Assembly (NCBI GenBank): GCA_017847725.1
Contig: JAGAXW010000023.1
Location: 1-44,552 of the forward strand
DNA: 44,552 nt
Reading direction: 5' to 3'
DNA from: Prevotella sp.
GTDB lineage: Bacteria > Bacteroidota > Bacteroidia > Bacteroidales > Bacteroidaceae
The notes beneath the pieces are model-generated. The model searched no databases, had not been told where the DNA came from, and saw nothing but the letters and a program-made list of their open reading frames with translations. The translations under genes and the position numbers were made by a program. Position 1 is the first letter of the stretch. Every line of letters starts with the position of its first letter. This document shows, in pieces, positions 24,119 to 33,415 of this stretch.

Positions 24119-25171
24119 ATGATGATCAAGGCAAAGTACATAATACTTCTTGCAGCACTGACGCTGACGCTCCTGAGCTGTGCACAGACCAAGTTCACCG
24201 CCCTGGAACAGCAGCAGATCAGTATGGAAGACCCCCTGCTGTTTGAGAAGTCTGACGCCTTTACCATCGACTTTACCGGAGGACGCGACAAGGACTACTG
24301 CTTTCCGCTGCCTGTGGGTAAGGCCAAGATGGGCAAGGACTATAGTGTTGTGATAGAAACCACGAAGGGTGACGCCGTGAAGGCGATGTTTGACGGTGTT
24401 GTACGCCTCTCGCGCAACAATCCGCCATTTGGCAATGTCATTGTCGTCCGTCATGGCAACGGACTGGAGACCGTCTATGGTAACAACGCCGAGAATCTGG
24501 TGAAGTCGGGCGACCGTGTGAAGGCGGGACAGACCATTGCCATCGTGGGAACCAACAAAGGGCAAACGTACTGTGAGTTTGCCATGATGGTGAATGGCGG
24601 GCGTGTCAATCCCGAGATTTTCTTCAGCCTGGAGAGCCATCGCTTGCGCAAGCAGGTGGTCTTGTTTCGGAAGACAGCCGGTTGGAAGGTGGACGTCAGC
24701 GTGCTGAAGGCACCGCAGCCGGATGAGGAGATAGCCCGCCAGTGGTGGTGCTACCCGTTGCCGGGTGCCAAGGTAATCAGTCCTTATGGGGGACGTGGCG
24801 GCAGGCGGCACACAGGTATGGACCTGAAGACGAAGCCCAACGACAACATCCTGGCTGCCTTCGACGGTGAGGTCGTCTTCTCTGCCAGGTATGCCGGATA
24901 TGGCAATCTGATACGTATCAAGCATCCGAACGGCCTGGAGACTTATTATAGCCACAACTCCAAAAACATGGTCAAGGTGGGCGATCGCGTAAAGGCCGGG
25001 CAGGTGATAGCCCTGACGGGACGTACGGGAAGGGCCACTACGGAACATCTGCATTTTGAAACCCGCCTGAACGGAAAGGCCGTCAACCCCAACAAGTATT
25101 TCGACCACGTGAACCATACCATCCGCCTCTCGGCATTCCGGAAGACGAAGAACGGCTATGTGGCGCGATAA
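24119..25171 (+). CDS. M23 peptidase lipoprotein with duplicated domain
   Basis: M23 enzymes cut peptidoglycan cross-links, and inactive ones activate amidases. From the ATG at 24119 the protein has 350 residues with a lipoprotein signal (YIILLAALTLTLLSC). Two M23-like domains are seen. The first (residues 60-170) keeps the fold pattern (VKAMFDGVVRLSRNNPPFGN, HGNGLETVYGNNAENLVKSG) but has neither HxxxD nor HxH, so it is inactive. The second (residues 215-330) reads HTGMDLKTKPN, then SHNSKNMVKVGDRVKAGQVI and TEHLHFETRLNG, with the zinc-binding His, Asp and His. It therefore looks like a catalytic domain preceded by a degenerate copy. It follows obg by 13 bases and precedes a HAD lipoprotein gene by 26. 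Confidence 0.9.
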   Translation: MMIKAKYIILLAALTLTLLSCAQTKFTALEQQQISMEDPLLFEKSDAFTIDFTGGRDKDYCFPLPVGKAKMGKDYSVVIETTKGDAVKAMFDGVVRLSRNNPPFGNVIVVRHGNGLETVYGNNAENLVKSGDRVKAGQTIAIVGTNKGQTYCEFAMMVNGGRVNPEIFFSLESHRLRKQVVLFRKTAGWKVDVSVLKAPQPDEEIARQWWCYPLPGAKVISPYGGRGGRRHTGMDLKTKPNDNILAAFDGEVVFSARYAGYGNLIRIKHPNGLETYYSHNSKNMVKVGDRVKAGQVIALTGRTGRATTEHLHFETRLNGKAVNPNKYFDHVNHTIRLSAFRKTKNGYVAR

Positions 25172-25197
25172 CGGAACAATAGACGATAGGTGAGAAT

Positions 25198-26277
25198 ATG
25201 AGAAAGAATCTGCTATGGATGCTGGCTGCCATCCTGATAGTCTGCAGCCCTGTGCTGACATCGTGCAGCAAGGAGGACAATGTCACGACGACACCAACAT
25301 CGAAAGAGTATTTCACACAGTGGAACAAGTGCGAGGCGCTGACGGCCCTGCAGGAGTATGTGGAGGATGTGACCAATCCGGAGTCGGCCAACTATATCGA
25401 GGCGGAAGACCGCATTGCCACCTTCGACATGGACGGCACCTTCGTGGCTGAGCTATACCCTTCCTATTTTGAGTATAATATGCTGGAATACCGCGTGCTC
25501 GACGATGCCTCCTATCGCGACAGGGCTCCGGAGGATGTGCGGCAGGTGGCACAGCAGATACGCGACTTCGTGCGTCAGGGTACCGCCCTGCCCGCCCACT
25601 TCGACATGATTCATGCCCGTGCGGCAGCCAAGGCGTATGCCGGTATGAGCGTCGCCGAGTTCGACAAATATGTGAAGGACTATGCTGCCCTGCCGGCCAA
25701 CGGCTTCACGGGCATGACCAATGGGCAGGGTATTTACAAGCCGATGGTCGAAGTGTTCAATTACTTGACCGCCAACGGCTTCACCTTCTATGTCGTCTCC
25801 GGCTCCGACCGTTTCATCTGCCGTGCCCTTGTCGAACCGCTTGGCATCGCCCCCAACAGGGTTATTGGCATGGACGTGAAGCTCAAGTCGAGCAAGCAGG
25901 GCGACGCAGAAGGCGTCAACTATACCATGGGCAAGGAGGAACAACTCATCCGTACCGACGAACTGATTATCAAGAACCTGAAGACCAATAAGGTGCTGCA
26001 GATTTCGCAGGAGATAGGCAAGGTGCCCGTCCTGTCATTTGGCAACAGCGGCGGCGACTGCGCCATGCACAACTACTGTCTGGGTAATAGCAAGCACCGC
26101 ACGGCTGCCTTCATGCTGGTGGCCGACGACGATGTGCGCGACCATGCCAACCGTGAGAAGGCGCTCAAGTTGGCAACCCAGTGGCGCGAAGCCGGCTATC
26201 ACGTCATCTCCATGCGCGACGACTTCCGTACCATCTACGGTGACGGCGTGAAGCTGGTACCCTTCACTTTCCAATAG
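25198..26277 (+). CDS. HAD-superfamily phosphatase lipoprotein
   Basis: The 359-residue product has a lipoprotein signal (LLWMLAAILIVCSPVLTSC, cysteine about residue 23), so it works in the periplasm or on the surface. The HAD motifs are in order: motif I FDMDGTF near residue 77, motif II VVSGSDRFIC near 199, a lysine in the LKTNKVLQ region, and motif IV SFGNSGGDCAM near 281. An alpha-helical cap sits between motifs I and II. The best guess is a phosphatase of the phosphoserine/phosphorylcholine type; the substrate is unknown. It is the last gene of the hpt-to-HAD run and converges on the minus-strand gene at 26305. Confidence 0.85.
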   Translation: MRKNLLWMLAAILIVCSPVLTSCSKEDNVTTTPTSKEYFTQWNKCEALTALQEYVEDVTNPESANYIEAEDRIATFDMDGTFVAELYPSYFEYNMLEYRVLDDASYRDRAPEDVRQVAQQIRDFVRQGTALPAHFDMIHARAAAKAYAGMSVAEFDKYVKDYAALPANGFTGMTNGQGIYKPMVEVFNYLTANGFTFYVVSGSDRFICRALVEPLGIAPNRVIGMDVKLKSSKQGDAEGVNYTMGKEEQLIRTDELIIKNLKTNKVLQISQEIGKVPVLSFGNSGGDCAMHNYCLGNSKHRTAAFMLVADDDVRDHANREKALKLATQWREAGYHVISMRDDFRTIYGDGVKLVPFTFQ

Positions 26278-26304
26278 TTTGTTGGCAAGCTCCGGGTGCT
26301 CGCC

Positions 26305-28029
26305 TTATTCAATCACCCGCTGGTGATGCACGATGGTTCCGTCGTCGCTCACGCCTTCGATGGTCACGAGGTAGCGGTGGCTGATGTCGGAGGCGTAGAA
26401 GCGGACGGTGGTATGGCCGTTGGCATCGGTCTTGACTTTGGGGTTCCAGTAGAGCGTGGTGCGCTGGTCGGGACGCGTCTTGTGTGACGGGTTGGGGTAT
26501 TGCGGCGAGTAGAATTCTACGGGCTGTTCGTAGCCTAACTGCCGGACGGTAGCCATCGACAGCGGGCGGTTGCCCTTAGAGTGGACTATCTCGGAGCCGT
26601 CCTTCAGGAAGATGAACAGAACGCCGGGTATCGTACCATTTTTGAGAGGGCGGACGCCGAACATACCATTAATGGCGTTGTTTGCAGGGAAGTATTCAAT
26701 AGACCGGACGTTTTGGGGAGTGATGTTCAGCACGTCGCCATCCTCTCCGTCCGCAATGCTGTACTCCATGTTGTCTACGTAAATTTTGCCAACGTACTGC
26801 GGCGAGGCATATGAATTGATGTGCTCGCGGCCGGCAGCATCAATAAAGGTGTAGATTCCGAAACGGTGCAGTAGCATGCCCATGCGGACAGCTCTGTCTA
26901 TCCATGGGTCGCCAGGCTTGAGACCACGTGGTGCCTCCATGTTCAGAAAGTTTGACTTTTGAATCTCAGGCTTCTTGCCCACCTTCTCCACCTCGGGCAA
27001 CTCAATGTAGTTGGCTCGGTTGTACATCTGCTGGAGCTGCGACTGCGTGGTGAAGGCTGCATGGCCGTTGGCTCCCGTCGTCAACTGGTAGTGGGGAAGC
27101 TTCAGCTTAGGGAAGGTCAGCGAGTCGATTTGCAGTTCCACTAAACTGGTGCGACCGTTGCGGCGGGTACCTTCCAGCGTGAATGTCGTGCCGTTGGGAT
27201 TGTCGACGGCGAGTGCAAAGCGCGTGCTGTCGCCCAGTTCGAACGCTTTGCGGTGGCCCGTCCGGTTGTTCACCACGAGCAGGCGCGGATTCTTGATGCG
27301 CTGGCCCAACGAGCCTTTTATGCGACCGGTGATGAGCTGCTGCTGCTGGAATGGATAGGTGATGGTGTAGGACGTGTCCGTCCTGTTGGCGAATTGCTGG
27401 CGAATCAGGCTCTGGCGGATGTCGCCAAACAGGCTGTCCGGCTTCACCACGTCGTAGTCGGTCACGGAGAGTGCAAAGATGCCGCTGAGCGGTAGTCCGT
27501 CGTGGTCTTGGATATCGATGTCAAGGGTCATGGGCCTGTTGTCGGTGGCGGCTTCTCCGCAGATGCTTACCTTGGCATCGTGCCGTGACAGGAGGTGTAG
27601 TGGAATGCGGTGGCCTCGCACACGCTGTCCTCCCGCCACCGTCAGGGGCTGGTAGCAGAAATGCTCTGGTCCGAAGTTGCGCATCCATTGCGTATAGGCT
27701 GCCAAGGTGTAGACACCGCTTTTCATGGTCTTTGGCAACAGGAGGGCATTGGCAAACACACCGTCCTCGTCAGCCTTCAGCATCAGGCGCTGGCAGAGCG
27801 TGTCTGCTTCCTGATGGTGCAGTTCGACATAGAGAAAGCGCGAACGGCTGACGGGTCTGTTGGTGGTGGCGTCCACCAGGTGTGCACGCAGCCACACCGT
27901 GTCACCGGCGGCATAGTAGGGCTTGTCCGTCTGCAGGTATATCTTTTCCAGCGGTATCTGTGTGGTGATCTGTGCCGAGACTGTCAGCAGGCTTGCCGTA
28001 TATATAATAAGGTGTAGCAGTCGTTTCAT
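26305..28029 (-). CDS. Secreted MG2-like/plug-like surface protein
   Basis: The 574-residue protein has a signal peptide (MKRLLHLIIYTASLLTVSAQ). Residues 25-120 look like the macroglobulin MG2 domain (LEKIYLQTDKPYYAAGDTV, LRAHLVDATTNRPVSRSRF, YTLAAYTQWMRNFG). A long beta-rich middle follows. Residues 420-500 resemble a TonB-receptor plug (GKIYVDNMEYSI, NVRSIEYFPANNAINGMFGV, PGVLFIFLKDGS), without a barrel behind it. Similar MG2-plus-plug proteins occur in Bacteroidota and are annotated as TonB-dependent receptor plug domain proteins. Their role is unclear; protein-protein contact at the outer membrane is a guess. No promoter match was found within 60 bases upstream. Confidence 0.75.
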   Translation of the reverse strand: MKRLLHLIIYTASLLTVSAQITTQIPLEKIYLQTDKPYYAAGDTVWLRAHLVDATTNRPVSRSRFLYVELHHQEADTLCQRLMLKADEDGVFANALLLPKTMKSGVYTLAAYTQWMRNFGPEHFCYQPLTVAGGQRVRGHRIPLHLLSRHDAKVSICGEAATDNRPMTLDIDIQDHDGLPLSGIFALSVTDYDVVKPDSLFGDIRQSLIRQQFANRTDTSYTITYPFQQQQLITGRIKGSLGQRIKNPRLLVVNNRTGHRKAFELGDSTRFALAVDNPNGTTFTLEGTRRNGRTSLVELQIDSLTFPKLKLPHYQLTTGANGHAAFTTQSQLQQMYNRANYIELPEVEKVGKKPEIQKSNFLNMEAPRGLKPGDPWIDRAVRMGMLLHRFGIYTFIDAAGREHINSYASPQYVGKIYVDNMEYSIADGEDGDVLNITPQNVRSIEYFPANNAINGMFGVRPLKNGTIPGVLFIFLKDGSEIVHSKGNRPLSMATVRQLGYEQPVEFYSPQYPNPSHKTRPDQRTTLYWNPKVKTDANGHTTVRFYASDISHRYLVTIEGVSDDGTIVHHQRVIE

Positions 28030-28116
28030 TGTCGTAAAGGTGATAAGCGTTTATAACCTATACGCATCTGGGGAGTGAATGTTAAGCACGGACGACCACT
28101 TTTTGATTTTTATCAG

Positions 28117-28153
28117 AAAAAGGAGCGGCACCTTCTTCTGGAGGGTGCCGCTC
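28117..28153 (-). terminator. Terminator of the M23-LysM gene
   Basis: GAGCGGCACC (28123-28132) pairs perfectly with GGTGCCGCTC (28144-28153). On the minus strand the stem is followed by CTTTTTC, so it ends the 28171-29112 gene. Confidence 0.85.
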
Positions 28154-28170
28154 ATATTGTTTCGCTTGTC

Positions 28171-29112
28171 TTAGTTGAACTTCAGAATCTGGCCCGGGCG
28201 CAGCTTTGAGCGCTTCGAGAGGTGGTTCAGCTTCATGAGGGCTGCTATGGTGGTGTTGCGGTGGCGGGCGATAGAATAGAGCGTCTCGCCGCGCTTCACC
28301 TTGTGGAAGCGGGTCTCCTGGTCATACGATGCGTCAGGTGCTGCAGCAGCCAGCTCCACAACGTCGTCGGTATCGCTTGAGCCGAAACTGATGCCATTGA
28401 CACCGCGCAGGCGGGTGGCAATGGTAGACTCCTTCTGATAGGAAGACTTGTGGAAGACATAGTAGTCGTCGACCACGTCTTGATTGCGGAAGTCGAACAT
28501 CAGGGCCGGGTTCAGGGCTACGCCACAGAGGCGGGTCTCGAAGTGCAGGTGCGATCCGGTGCTACGGCCGGTGTTGCCGCCAAGTCCGATGGGGTCGCCG
28601 GCGCGTACTTCCTGATCTTCCGTAACCAGCTGTTTCGACATGTGTCCGTAGATGGTCTCCAGTCCGTTGTAGTGACGGATGACGACATATTTGCCGTAGC
28701 CTCGTCTCTCATAGCGTACAATGCGCACCTTGCCACTGAATGCAGCACGGATGGTGTCGCCGATGTATACCTTAATGTCCAGACCTTTGTGCTGGCGTCC
28801 CCAGCGGGCACCGAAATTGCTGGTCAGTACGCGGCTGGTGGTCGGCATGCAGAAGTCTCTCAGCGAGATACGGAAAGAGTCGGGCAGTGCCGTTTCACGA
28901 TGTGCGTATTTATTGCTCCAGTCTTCGTACAAATCCTCGGCTGGAGAGTCGTAGTTCTCTGTGTATATGAGTCGCCGCAGAGCTACGCTGTCTACAGCTT
29001 TCATTCTGCGGTCTACTGGTGCCTGGCGTGCCAAAAGATCCTGGCCTGACGCCTGGATGGTGGATATACTGGCAATAGTAAATATGAGTAATTTCTTTAT
29101 GTTCAGAATCAT
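28171..29112 (-). CDS. M23 peptidase with C-terminal LysM domain
   Basis: The 313-residue protein is exported (MILNIKKLLIFTIASISTIQ). The peptidase domain (residues 95-205) has the zinc motifs HKGLDIKVYIGD and SHLHFETRLCGVALNP, plus the typical YGHMSKQLVTEDQEVRAGD loop. The last 45 residues form a LysM peptidoglycan-binding motif (HKVKRGETLYSIARHRNTTI, SKLRPGQILKFN). It is therefore a cell-wall hydrolase anchored to its substrate, and the catalytic residues are intact. It has a -7 box at 29167-29174 and its own terminator, so it is monocistronic and downstream of recG. Confidence 0.93.
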   Translation of the reverse strand: MILNIKKLLIFTIASISTIQASGQDLLARQAPVDRRMKAVDSVALRRLIYTENYDSPAEDLYEDWSNKYAHRETALPDSFRISLRDFCMPTTSRVLTSNFGARWGRQHKGLDIKVYIGDTIRAAFSGKVRIVRYERRGYGKYVVIRHYNGLETIYGHMSKQLVTEDQEVRAGDPIGLGGNTGRSTGSHLHFETRLCGVALNPALMFDFRNQDVVDDYYVFHKSSYQKESTIATRLRGVNGISFGSSDTDDVVELAAAAPDASYDQETRFHKVKRGETLYSIARHRNTTIAALMKLNHLSKRSKLRPGQILKFN

Positions 29113-29166
29113 AAGTTATTGTGATTTTGGACGTAAAAAACGCCTCTGTTTTTTCTAAAAACTTTG

Positions 29167-29174
29167 CAAAGATA
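29167..29174 (-). promoter_or_regulatory. -7 promoter box of the M23-LysM gene
   Basis: On the minus strand TATCTTTG lies 54 bases before the ATG. A second box, TACCTTTG, lies at 29243-29250, ten bases after the recG stop, and could serve as an additional start. Confidence 0.5.
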
Positions 29175-29260
29175 CAAAATATTTCAGTGGAACACGTCTA
29201 AAGAGTGCTTATTTTGTGTCTTTTAACATTTAGGCGCTTTTGCAAAGGTACTTTTAACGA

Positions 29261-31363
29261 TTAGGAGATGGCAGCCCAGTTGATATTGGTCTTTCGCAGT
29301 TCTTTTAGCCGACGCCAGAGTAGGGAATAGCGTTCCGACTGGCACGTCGGGTCGTTGTCGATAATCATTTGGGCTTCGTCGCGAGCCATCTGAACCAGTT
29401 GGCCGTCGCGGGCGATGTCGGCAATTTTCAGGTCGAAGGCCATGCCGCTCTGTTGGGTGCCCTCCAAGTCGCCGGGACCGCGCAGCTTCAGGTCTGCCTC
29501 GGCGATGCGGAAGCCGTCGTTTGTCTCGCACATGATGTCGATGCGCTTGCGAGTGTCTTCGGCCAGTTTATAGCCCGTCACGAGAATGCAATAGCTCTGG
29601 TCGGCTCCGCGGCCGACGCGCCCCCGGAGCTGGTGTAGCTGCGAGAGTCCGAAGCGCTGGGCCTCGAGGATGACCATGACGGAGGCGTTGGGCACGTTGA
29701 CGCCTACCTCGATGACGGTGGTGGCCACGAGTATCTGTGTCTCGCCGCGAACGAACTTCTGCATCTCGGCCTCCTTGTCGGCAGGCTTCATTTTGCCGTG
29801 TACCTTGCTGAGGCGGAACTCGGGGAATACCTGGCGCAGCACTTCAAAACCGTCTTCCAGGTTCTTGAGGTCTATCTTCTCGCTCTCCTCAATCAGTGGG
29901 AAGACAATATAAATCTGGCGACCTTCGCGGATTTGCCGGCGTATACCGTCGTAGAGCGATGGCATGCTGCGGTCGAAGACATGGGTTGTCACCACGGGTT
30001 TGCGGCCTGGCGGAAGCTCGTCGATGACACTGACGTCCAGGTCGCCGTAGAGCGTCATGGCCAGTGTGCGGGGGATGGGCGTTGCCGTCATGACCAGGAC
30101 GTGTGGCGGGTTGACACTCTTGTTCCACAGTTTGGCACGCTGTGCAACACCGAAGCGGTGCTGCTCGTCGACCACCACCATGCCGAGGCGGGCAAACTGC
30201 ACGGTGTCTTCGATGACGGCATGGGTGCCGACCAGTATCTGTACGCTGCCATCGAGCAAGCCGTCGAGGATTTCCTGTCGTTTCTTTCCTTTCACAATGC
30301 CGGTCAGCATGGCCACCCGGATTGGCATGTCGTGCAGGAAGTCCATGATGGTCTGCAGGTGCTGCTCTGCCAAAATCTCCGTAGGTGCCATGATGCAGGC
30401 CTGATAGCCGTTGTCCAGTGCGATGAGCATCGACATCAGGGCCACCAGTGTCTTGCCGCTGCCCACGTCGCCCTGCAGCAGGCGGTTCATCTGCCGGCCG
30501 CTGCCCATGTCCTTGCGGATTTCGCGGATGACACGCTTCTGGGCCTCTGTCAGTGGGAAGGGAAGGTTGTGGTGATAGAAGTTGTTGAAGTGGTCGCCCA
30601 CCTTTGAGAAGACATAGCCGCGGTACTTGCGGCGCTGGTCGCTGGCATATCTTAGGATGTTCAGCTGGACGTAGAACAGCTCTTCAAACTTCAGCCGCAG
30701 GCGGGCCCGCTCCAGTTCCTTGGCATTCAGGGGATAGTGTATCTTGCGCAGGGCCTCGTCGCGCGACATGAGATGTAGTTTCTGGGTGATGAAGTCGGGG
30801 AGTGTTTCGCTGATTGGTGTTTTCAGGGCCTCTGTCAGTGACTTGGTAAACCTCTCGATGGAGCGTGAGTTGAGGCCGGCTTTCTTCATCTTCTCCGTGG
30901 TGTTATAGTAGGGCTGCATCGCCATGGCCGACAACTCTAACTGGTTGGCCTCTTCCATGTCCGGATGTACGACTTGGATGCGCCCATTGAACACCTGTGG
31001 CCGACCGAAGGCTACATACGCTGTTCCTATCTTATATTTCTTGATGGCGCTGTCGGCATAGTTGAACCACGTCAGGTCCATCACCTTGCCGGTGCCGTCT
31101 GTGAAGTGGGCTACGACACGCTTCTTCCGTGCCCCTGTCTTGAACGTCTCAAAACTGAGGATTTGACCTCTCACCTGCACAAACGGCATGTCGCCCGTCA
31201 GCTCTCCTATGTGGTAGAGCCGTGAGCGGTCGACGTGCTTGTAGGGATAATACTGCAGCAAGTCACCAAACGTCGTGATGCCCAATTCCTCGTTGAGCAT
31301 TTTCTTGCGCGACGGTCCTACGCCCGGCAGGTATTGTATGTCTTGTTGCAGGATGTCGTTCAT
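29261..31363 (-). CDS. recG: ATP-dependent DNA helicase RecG
   Basis: RecG remodels stalled replication forks and recombination intermediates. The 700-residue protein has the full layout: N-terminal wedge/OB part ([51 protein letters not shown]), Walker [16 protein letters not shown] near residue 300, DEQHRFG (DEAH-like box), the [19 protein letters not shown] motif, and the C-terminal helicase lobe with [13 protein letters not shown] and [14 protein letters not shown]. It is the last gene of pdxJ-yajL-ispD-recG; its ATG overlaps the ispD stop by four bases. Confidence 0.97.
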   Translation of the reverse strand: MNDILQQDIQYLPGVGPSRKKMLNEELGITTFGDLLQYYPYKHVDRSRLYHIGELTGDMPFVQVRGQILSFETFKTGARKKRVVAHFTDGTGKVMDLTWFNYADSAIKKYKIGTAYVAFGRPQVFNGRIQVVHPDMEEANQLELSAMAMQPYYNTTEKMKKAGLNSRSIERFTKSLTEALKTPISETLPDFITQKLHLMSRDEALRKIHYPLNAKELERARLRLKFEELFYVQLNILRYASDQRRKYRGYVFSKVGDHFNNFYHHNLPFPLTEAQKRVIREIRKDMGSGRQMNRLLQGDVGSGKTLVALMSMLIALDNGYQACIMAPTEILAEQHLQTIMDFLHDMPIRVAMLTGIVKGKKRQEILDGLLDGSVQILVGTHAVIEDTVQFARLGMVVVDEQHRFGVAQRAKLWNKSVNPPHVLVMTATPIPRTLAMTLYGDLDVSVIDELPPGRKPVVTTHVFDRSMPSLYDGIRRQIREGRQIYIVFPLIEESEKIDLKNLEDGFEVLRQVFPEFRLSKVHGKMKPADKEAEMQKFVRGETQILVATTVIEVGVNVPNASVMVILEAQRFGLSQLHQLRGRVGRGADQSYCILVTGYKLAEDTRKRIDIMCETNDGFRIAEADLKLRGPGDLEGTQQSGMAFDLKIADIARDGQLVQMARDEAQMIIDNDPTCQSERYSLLWRRLKELRKTNINWAAIS

Positions 31364-32034
31364 GCTAACAACGCTTCGGCAATTTTCAGGTCGTAGGGAG
31401 TGGTAATCTTGATGTTCTCGCGGTTGCCGTCGACGAGGGTGATGGGGTGGCCGTAGGCTTCCACCACAGAGGCATCGTCGGTGAAGTTGTCGTCGTAGGG
31501 TTGGCGGTTGGCGGCTTTAAGCAGTTGGATGTCAAACGTCTGCGGCGTCTGTACCAAGCGGTAGTCTCCGCGTGGCTTGGTGCCTTCCGCCACGTGGCGG
31601 AGGGTCTCGACCACGGGGATGACGGGGACGACGGCCTTTTGCTCGCGAGCCGTTTCATAGCAGTTGCGGATGACGTCTATCGAGGGGAAGGGGCGCACGC
31701 CGTCGTGCACGCCGACCACGCCTTTGGCATCGTCGGGAATGAGGGCCAGACCGTGCTGTACCGAGTGGAAACGCGTCTCGCCGCCGTCGGCCAGTTGGTA
31801 GGATACTGTGAAGTGATAGTCACGGCACAGTTGTTGCCAGTAGTCCTGTTGGGCCTTGGGCAGTACGAGGATGATTTGCAGTTCCTCAGAATACTCACGG
31901 AACCGCTCCAGCGTTCGCATCAGCACCGGTTTGCCGCCAATGGGCAGAAACTGCTTGGGTATGTCGCTTCCCATGCGCAGTCCCTTGCCGCCTGCGACGA
32001 TGATTACATAGTCTGTCATTTCTCTGGTAATCAT
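31360..32034 (-). CDS. ispD: 2-C-methyl-D-erythritol 4-phosphate cytidylyltransferase
   Basis: The enzyme makes CDP-methylerythritol, the third step of the MEP isoprenoid pathway. The CTP-binding start [20 protein letters not shown], the [10 protein letters not shown] segment and [15 protein letters not shown] are all present. Length is 224 residues from the ATG overlapping the yajL stop (ATGA, 32031-32034); a second Met five codons in (32019) is equally close to the family start. The overlaps at both ends show translational coupling in the operon. Confidence 0.95.
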   Translation of the reverse strand: MITREMTDYVIIVAGGKGLRMGSDIPKQFLPIGGKPVLMRTLERFREYSEELQIILVLPKAQQDYWQQLCRDYHFTVSYQLADGGETRFHSVQHGLALIPDDAKGVVGVHDGVRPFPSIDVIRNCYETAREQKAVVPVIPVVETLRHVAEGTKPRGDYRLVQTPQTFDIQLLKAANRQPYDDNFTDDASVVEAYGHPITLVDGNRENIKITTPYDLKIAEALLA

Positions 32035-32594
32035 GCCATCAGGTGCTTGAAGCGCATGCCCTCGGCAATCTGGTCGGAGGTCTGCTTGTCGACCAGCTGG
32101 GCCAGGAGCTCATAGGCGAAGGGGAAGGCAGCGGCAGGGCCTTCACCAGTGGTGACGTTGCCGTCGACAGTGACGAGGTCGCCTGTGTAGGTGGCATCTT
32201 CCAGAGCCGATTCAAAGCCAGGATAGCAGGTGGCGCGCTTGCCGTTCAGAATACCTAACGGAGCCAGTACGACAGCCGGTGAGGCGCAGATGGCGGCAAC
32301 CTTCTTACCTGCGGCATGCTGGTCGACGATGGCCTTGCAGACACCCTTGTGGGCAAAAAGATTGCTGGCTCCAGGCATGCCGCCCGGCAGAAACAGCAGG
32401 TCGGCGTCAGAGAAGTCGCCCTGCTCGAACATGATGTCAGCCTCCATGCTTACTCCGTGGGCCGACTGTACCAGTGGGAAGTCGGTGATGCTTACGGTTG
32501 TAACGTCTACACCGCCGCGACGCAGCACGTCGACGGGTATCAGGGCCTCGACATCCTCGAAGCCGTCAGCTAAGAATACATATACCTTTGCCAT
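32031..32594 (-). CDS. yajL: DJ-1/PfpI family protein (YajL-like)
   Basis: DJ-1 family proteins are small cytoplasmic stress proteins, proposed to deal with glyoxal or oxidative damage. The 187-residue protein has the family start [20 protein letters not shown] with the conserved Glu, [14 protein letters not shown], and the nucleophile elbow [14 protein letters not shown] with Cys near residue 105. The following [11 protein letters not shown] and [16 protein letters not shown] are also conserved. It is cotranscribed with pdxJ (5-base gap) and ispD (overlap). Biochemical activity in this organism is unknown. Confidence 0.92.
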   Translation of the reverse strand: MAKVYVFLADGFEDVEALIPVDVLRRGGVDVTTVSITDFPLVQSAHGVSMEADIMFEQGDFSDADLLFLPGGMPGASNLFAHKGVCKAIVDQHAAGKKVAAICASPAVVLAPLGILNGKRATCYPGFESALEDATYTGDLVTVDGNVTTGEGPAAAFPFAYELLAQLVDKQTSDQIAEGMRFKHLMA

Positions 32595-32599
32595 AATGT

Positions 32600-33313
32600 T
32601 TATTTGAGTGCTTGTAAATATTGCTTAATGGTTTCGCGCAGCCCCATGTAGAGGGCGTCGCAGATAAGGGCATGGCCGATAGACACCTCGTCGGTCCAGG
32701 GAATGAGCTGGTGGTAGTAGTGCAGGTTCTCCAGCGACAGGTCGTGGCCGGCGTTGAGGCCCAGCCCCACGCGACGAGCCTCTTCTGCGGCGGCGATGAA
32801 TGGGGCGATGGCAGCCTCGCGGTTGGCTTTGTAGCCAGAAGCGTATGGCTCTGTGTACAGCTCTACGCGGTCTGCACCGCATGCCTTGGCACCTTCCACC
32901 ATCTTGGGTTCGGGGTCAACGAAGATGCTGGTGCGGATGCCTGCCTGCTTGAAGGTGCGGCAGATGTCTGATAGGAATGTCTTGTTCTCCAGTGTGTTCC
33001 AACCGTGATTGCTGGTGAGCTGGTCGTTGCTGTCGGGTACGAGCGTCACTTGTGTGGGAATCACTTCCAGGACAAGTTTGGTAAACGAGTCAATCGGATT
33101 TCCTTCAATATTCAGCTCCGTCGTAATCTGCGGTTTCAGCTCGCGCACGTCTTGATAGCGGATATGCCGCTCGTCGGGACGCGGGTGTACCGTGATACCC
33201 TGTGCGCCAAACAACTCTGCATCACGGGCTACAGCCAGCACATTGGGATTGTTGCCTCCGCGGGCATTGCGCAGAGTGGCTATTTTGTTGATGTTTACAC
33301 TGAGTTTTGTCAT
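32600..33313 (-). CDS. pdxJ: Pyridoxine 5'-phosphate synthase
   Basis: PdxJ closes the ring of pyridoxine 5'-phosphate in the DXP-dependent vitamin B6 route. From the ATG at 33313 the protein has 237 residues, normal for the family. Motifs are KLSVNINKIATLRNARGGNN, the TIM-barrel loop ITVHPRPDERHIRYQDV, LELNIEGNP-like TTELNIEGNPID, LVPDSNDQLTSNHGW, and GLNAGHDLSLENL near the end. The open frame runs far upstream, but the extra residues overlap nadK and the promoter region and show no resemblance, so the start at 33313 is firm. It heads the operon with yajL, ispD and recG. Confidence 0.96.
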   Translation of the reverse strand: MTKLSVNINKIATLRNARGGNNPNVLAVARDAELFGAQGITVHPRPDERHIRYQDVRELKPQITTELNIEGNPIDSFTKLVLEVIPTQVTLVPDSNDQLTSNHGWNTLENKTFLSDICRTFKQAGIRTSIFVDPEPKMVEGAKACGADRVELYTEPYASGYKANREAAIAPFIAAAEEARRVGLGLNAGHDLSLENLHYYHQLIPWTDEVSIGHALICDALYMGLRETIKQYLQALK

Positions 33314-33350
33314 TTTTTTGTTTGTTTTAATGCGATTACGTGAAAAATCA

Positions 33351-33374
33351 GTATCTTTGCAACGGCAAAGATAC
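33351..33374. promoter_or_regulatory. Face-to-face -7 boxes of pdxJ and nadK in one palindrome
   Basis: GTATCTTTG (33351-33359) and CAAAGATAC (33366-33374) are perfect 9-bp inverted arms around a 6-base centre. The left arm holds TATCTTTG for rightward nadK and the right arm the same box for leftward pdxJ. Each start would lie inside the other box, so polymerase binding at the two should be mutually exclusive. Confidence 0.65.
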
Positions 33375-33415
33375 GAAATCTTTGGCAAACAAAGGCTAAA
33401 AGGGCAATAAAATTT

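Noticed and set aside
23861-25261. 466-codon minus-strand frame across obg and the M23 gene
   Set aside because: It spans two well-identified genes on the opposite strand and has no recognisable domain.
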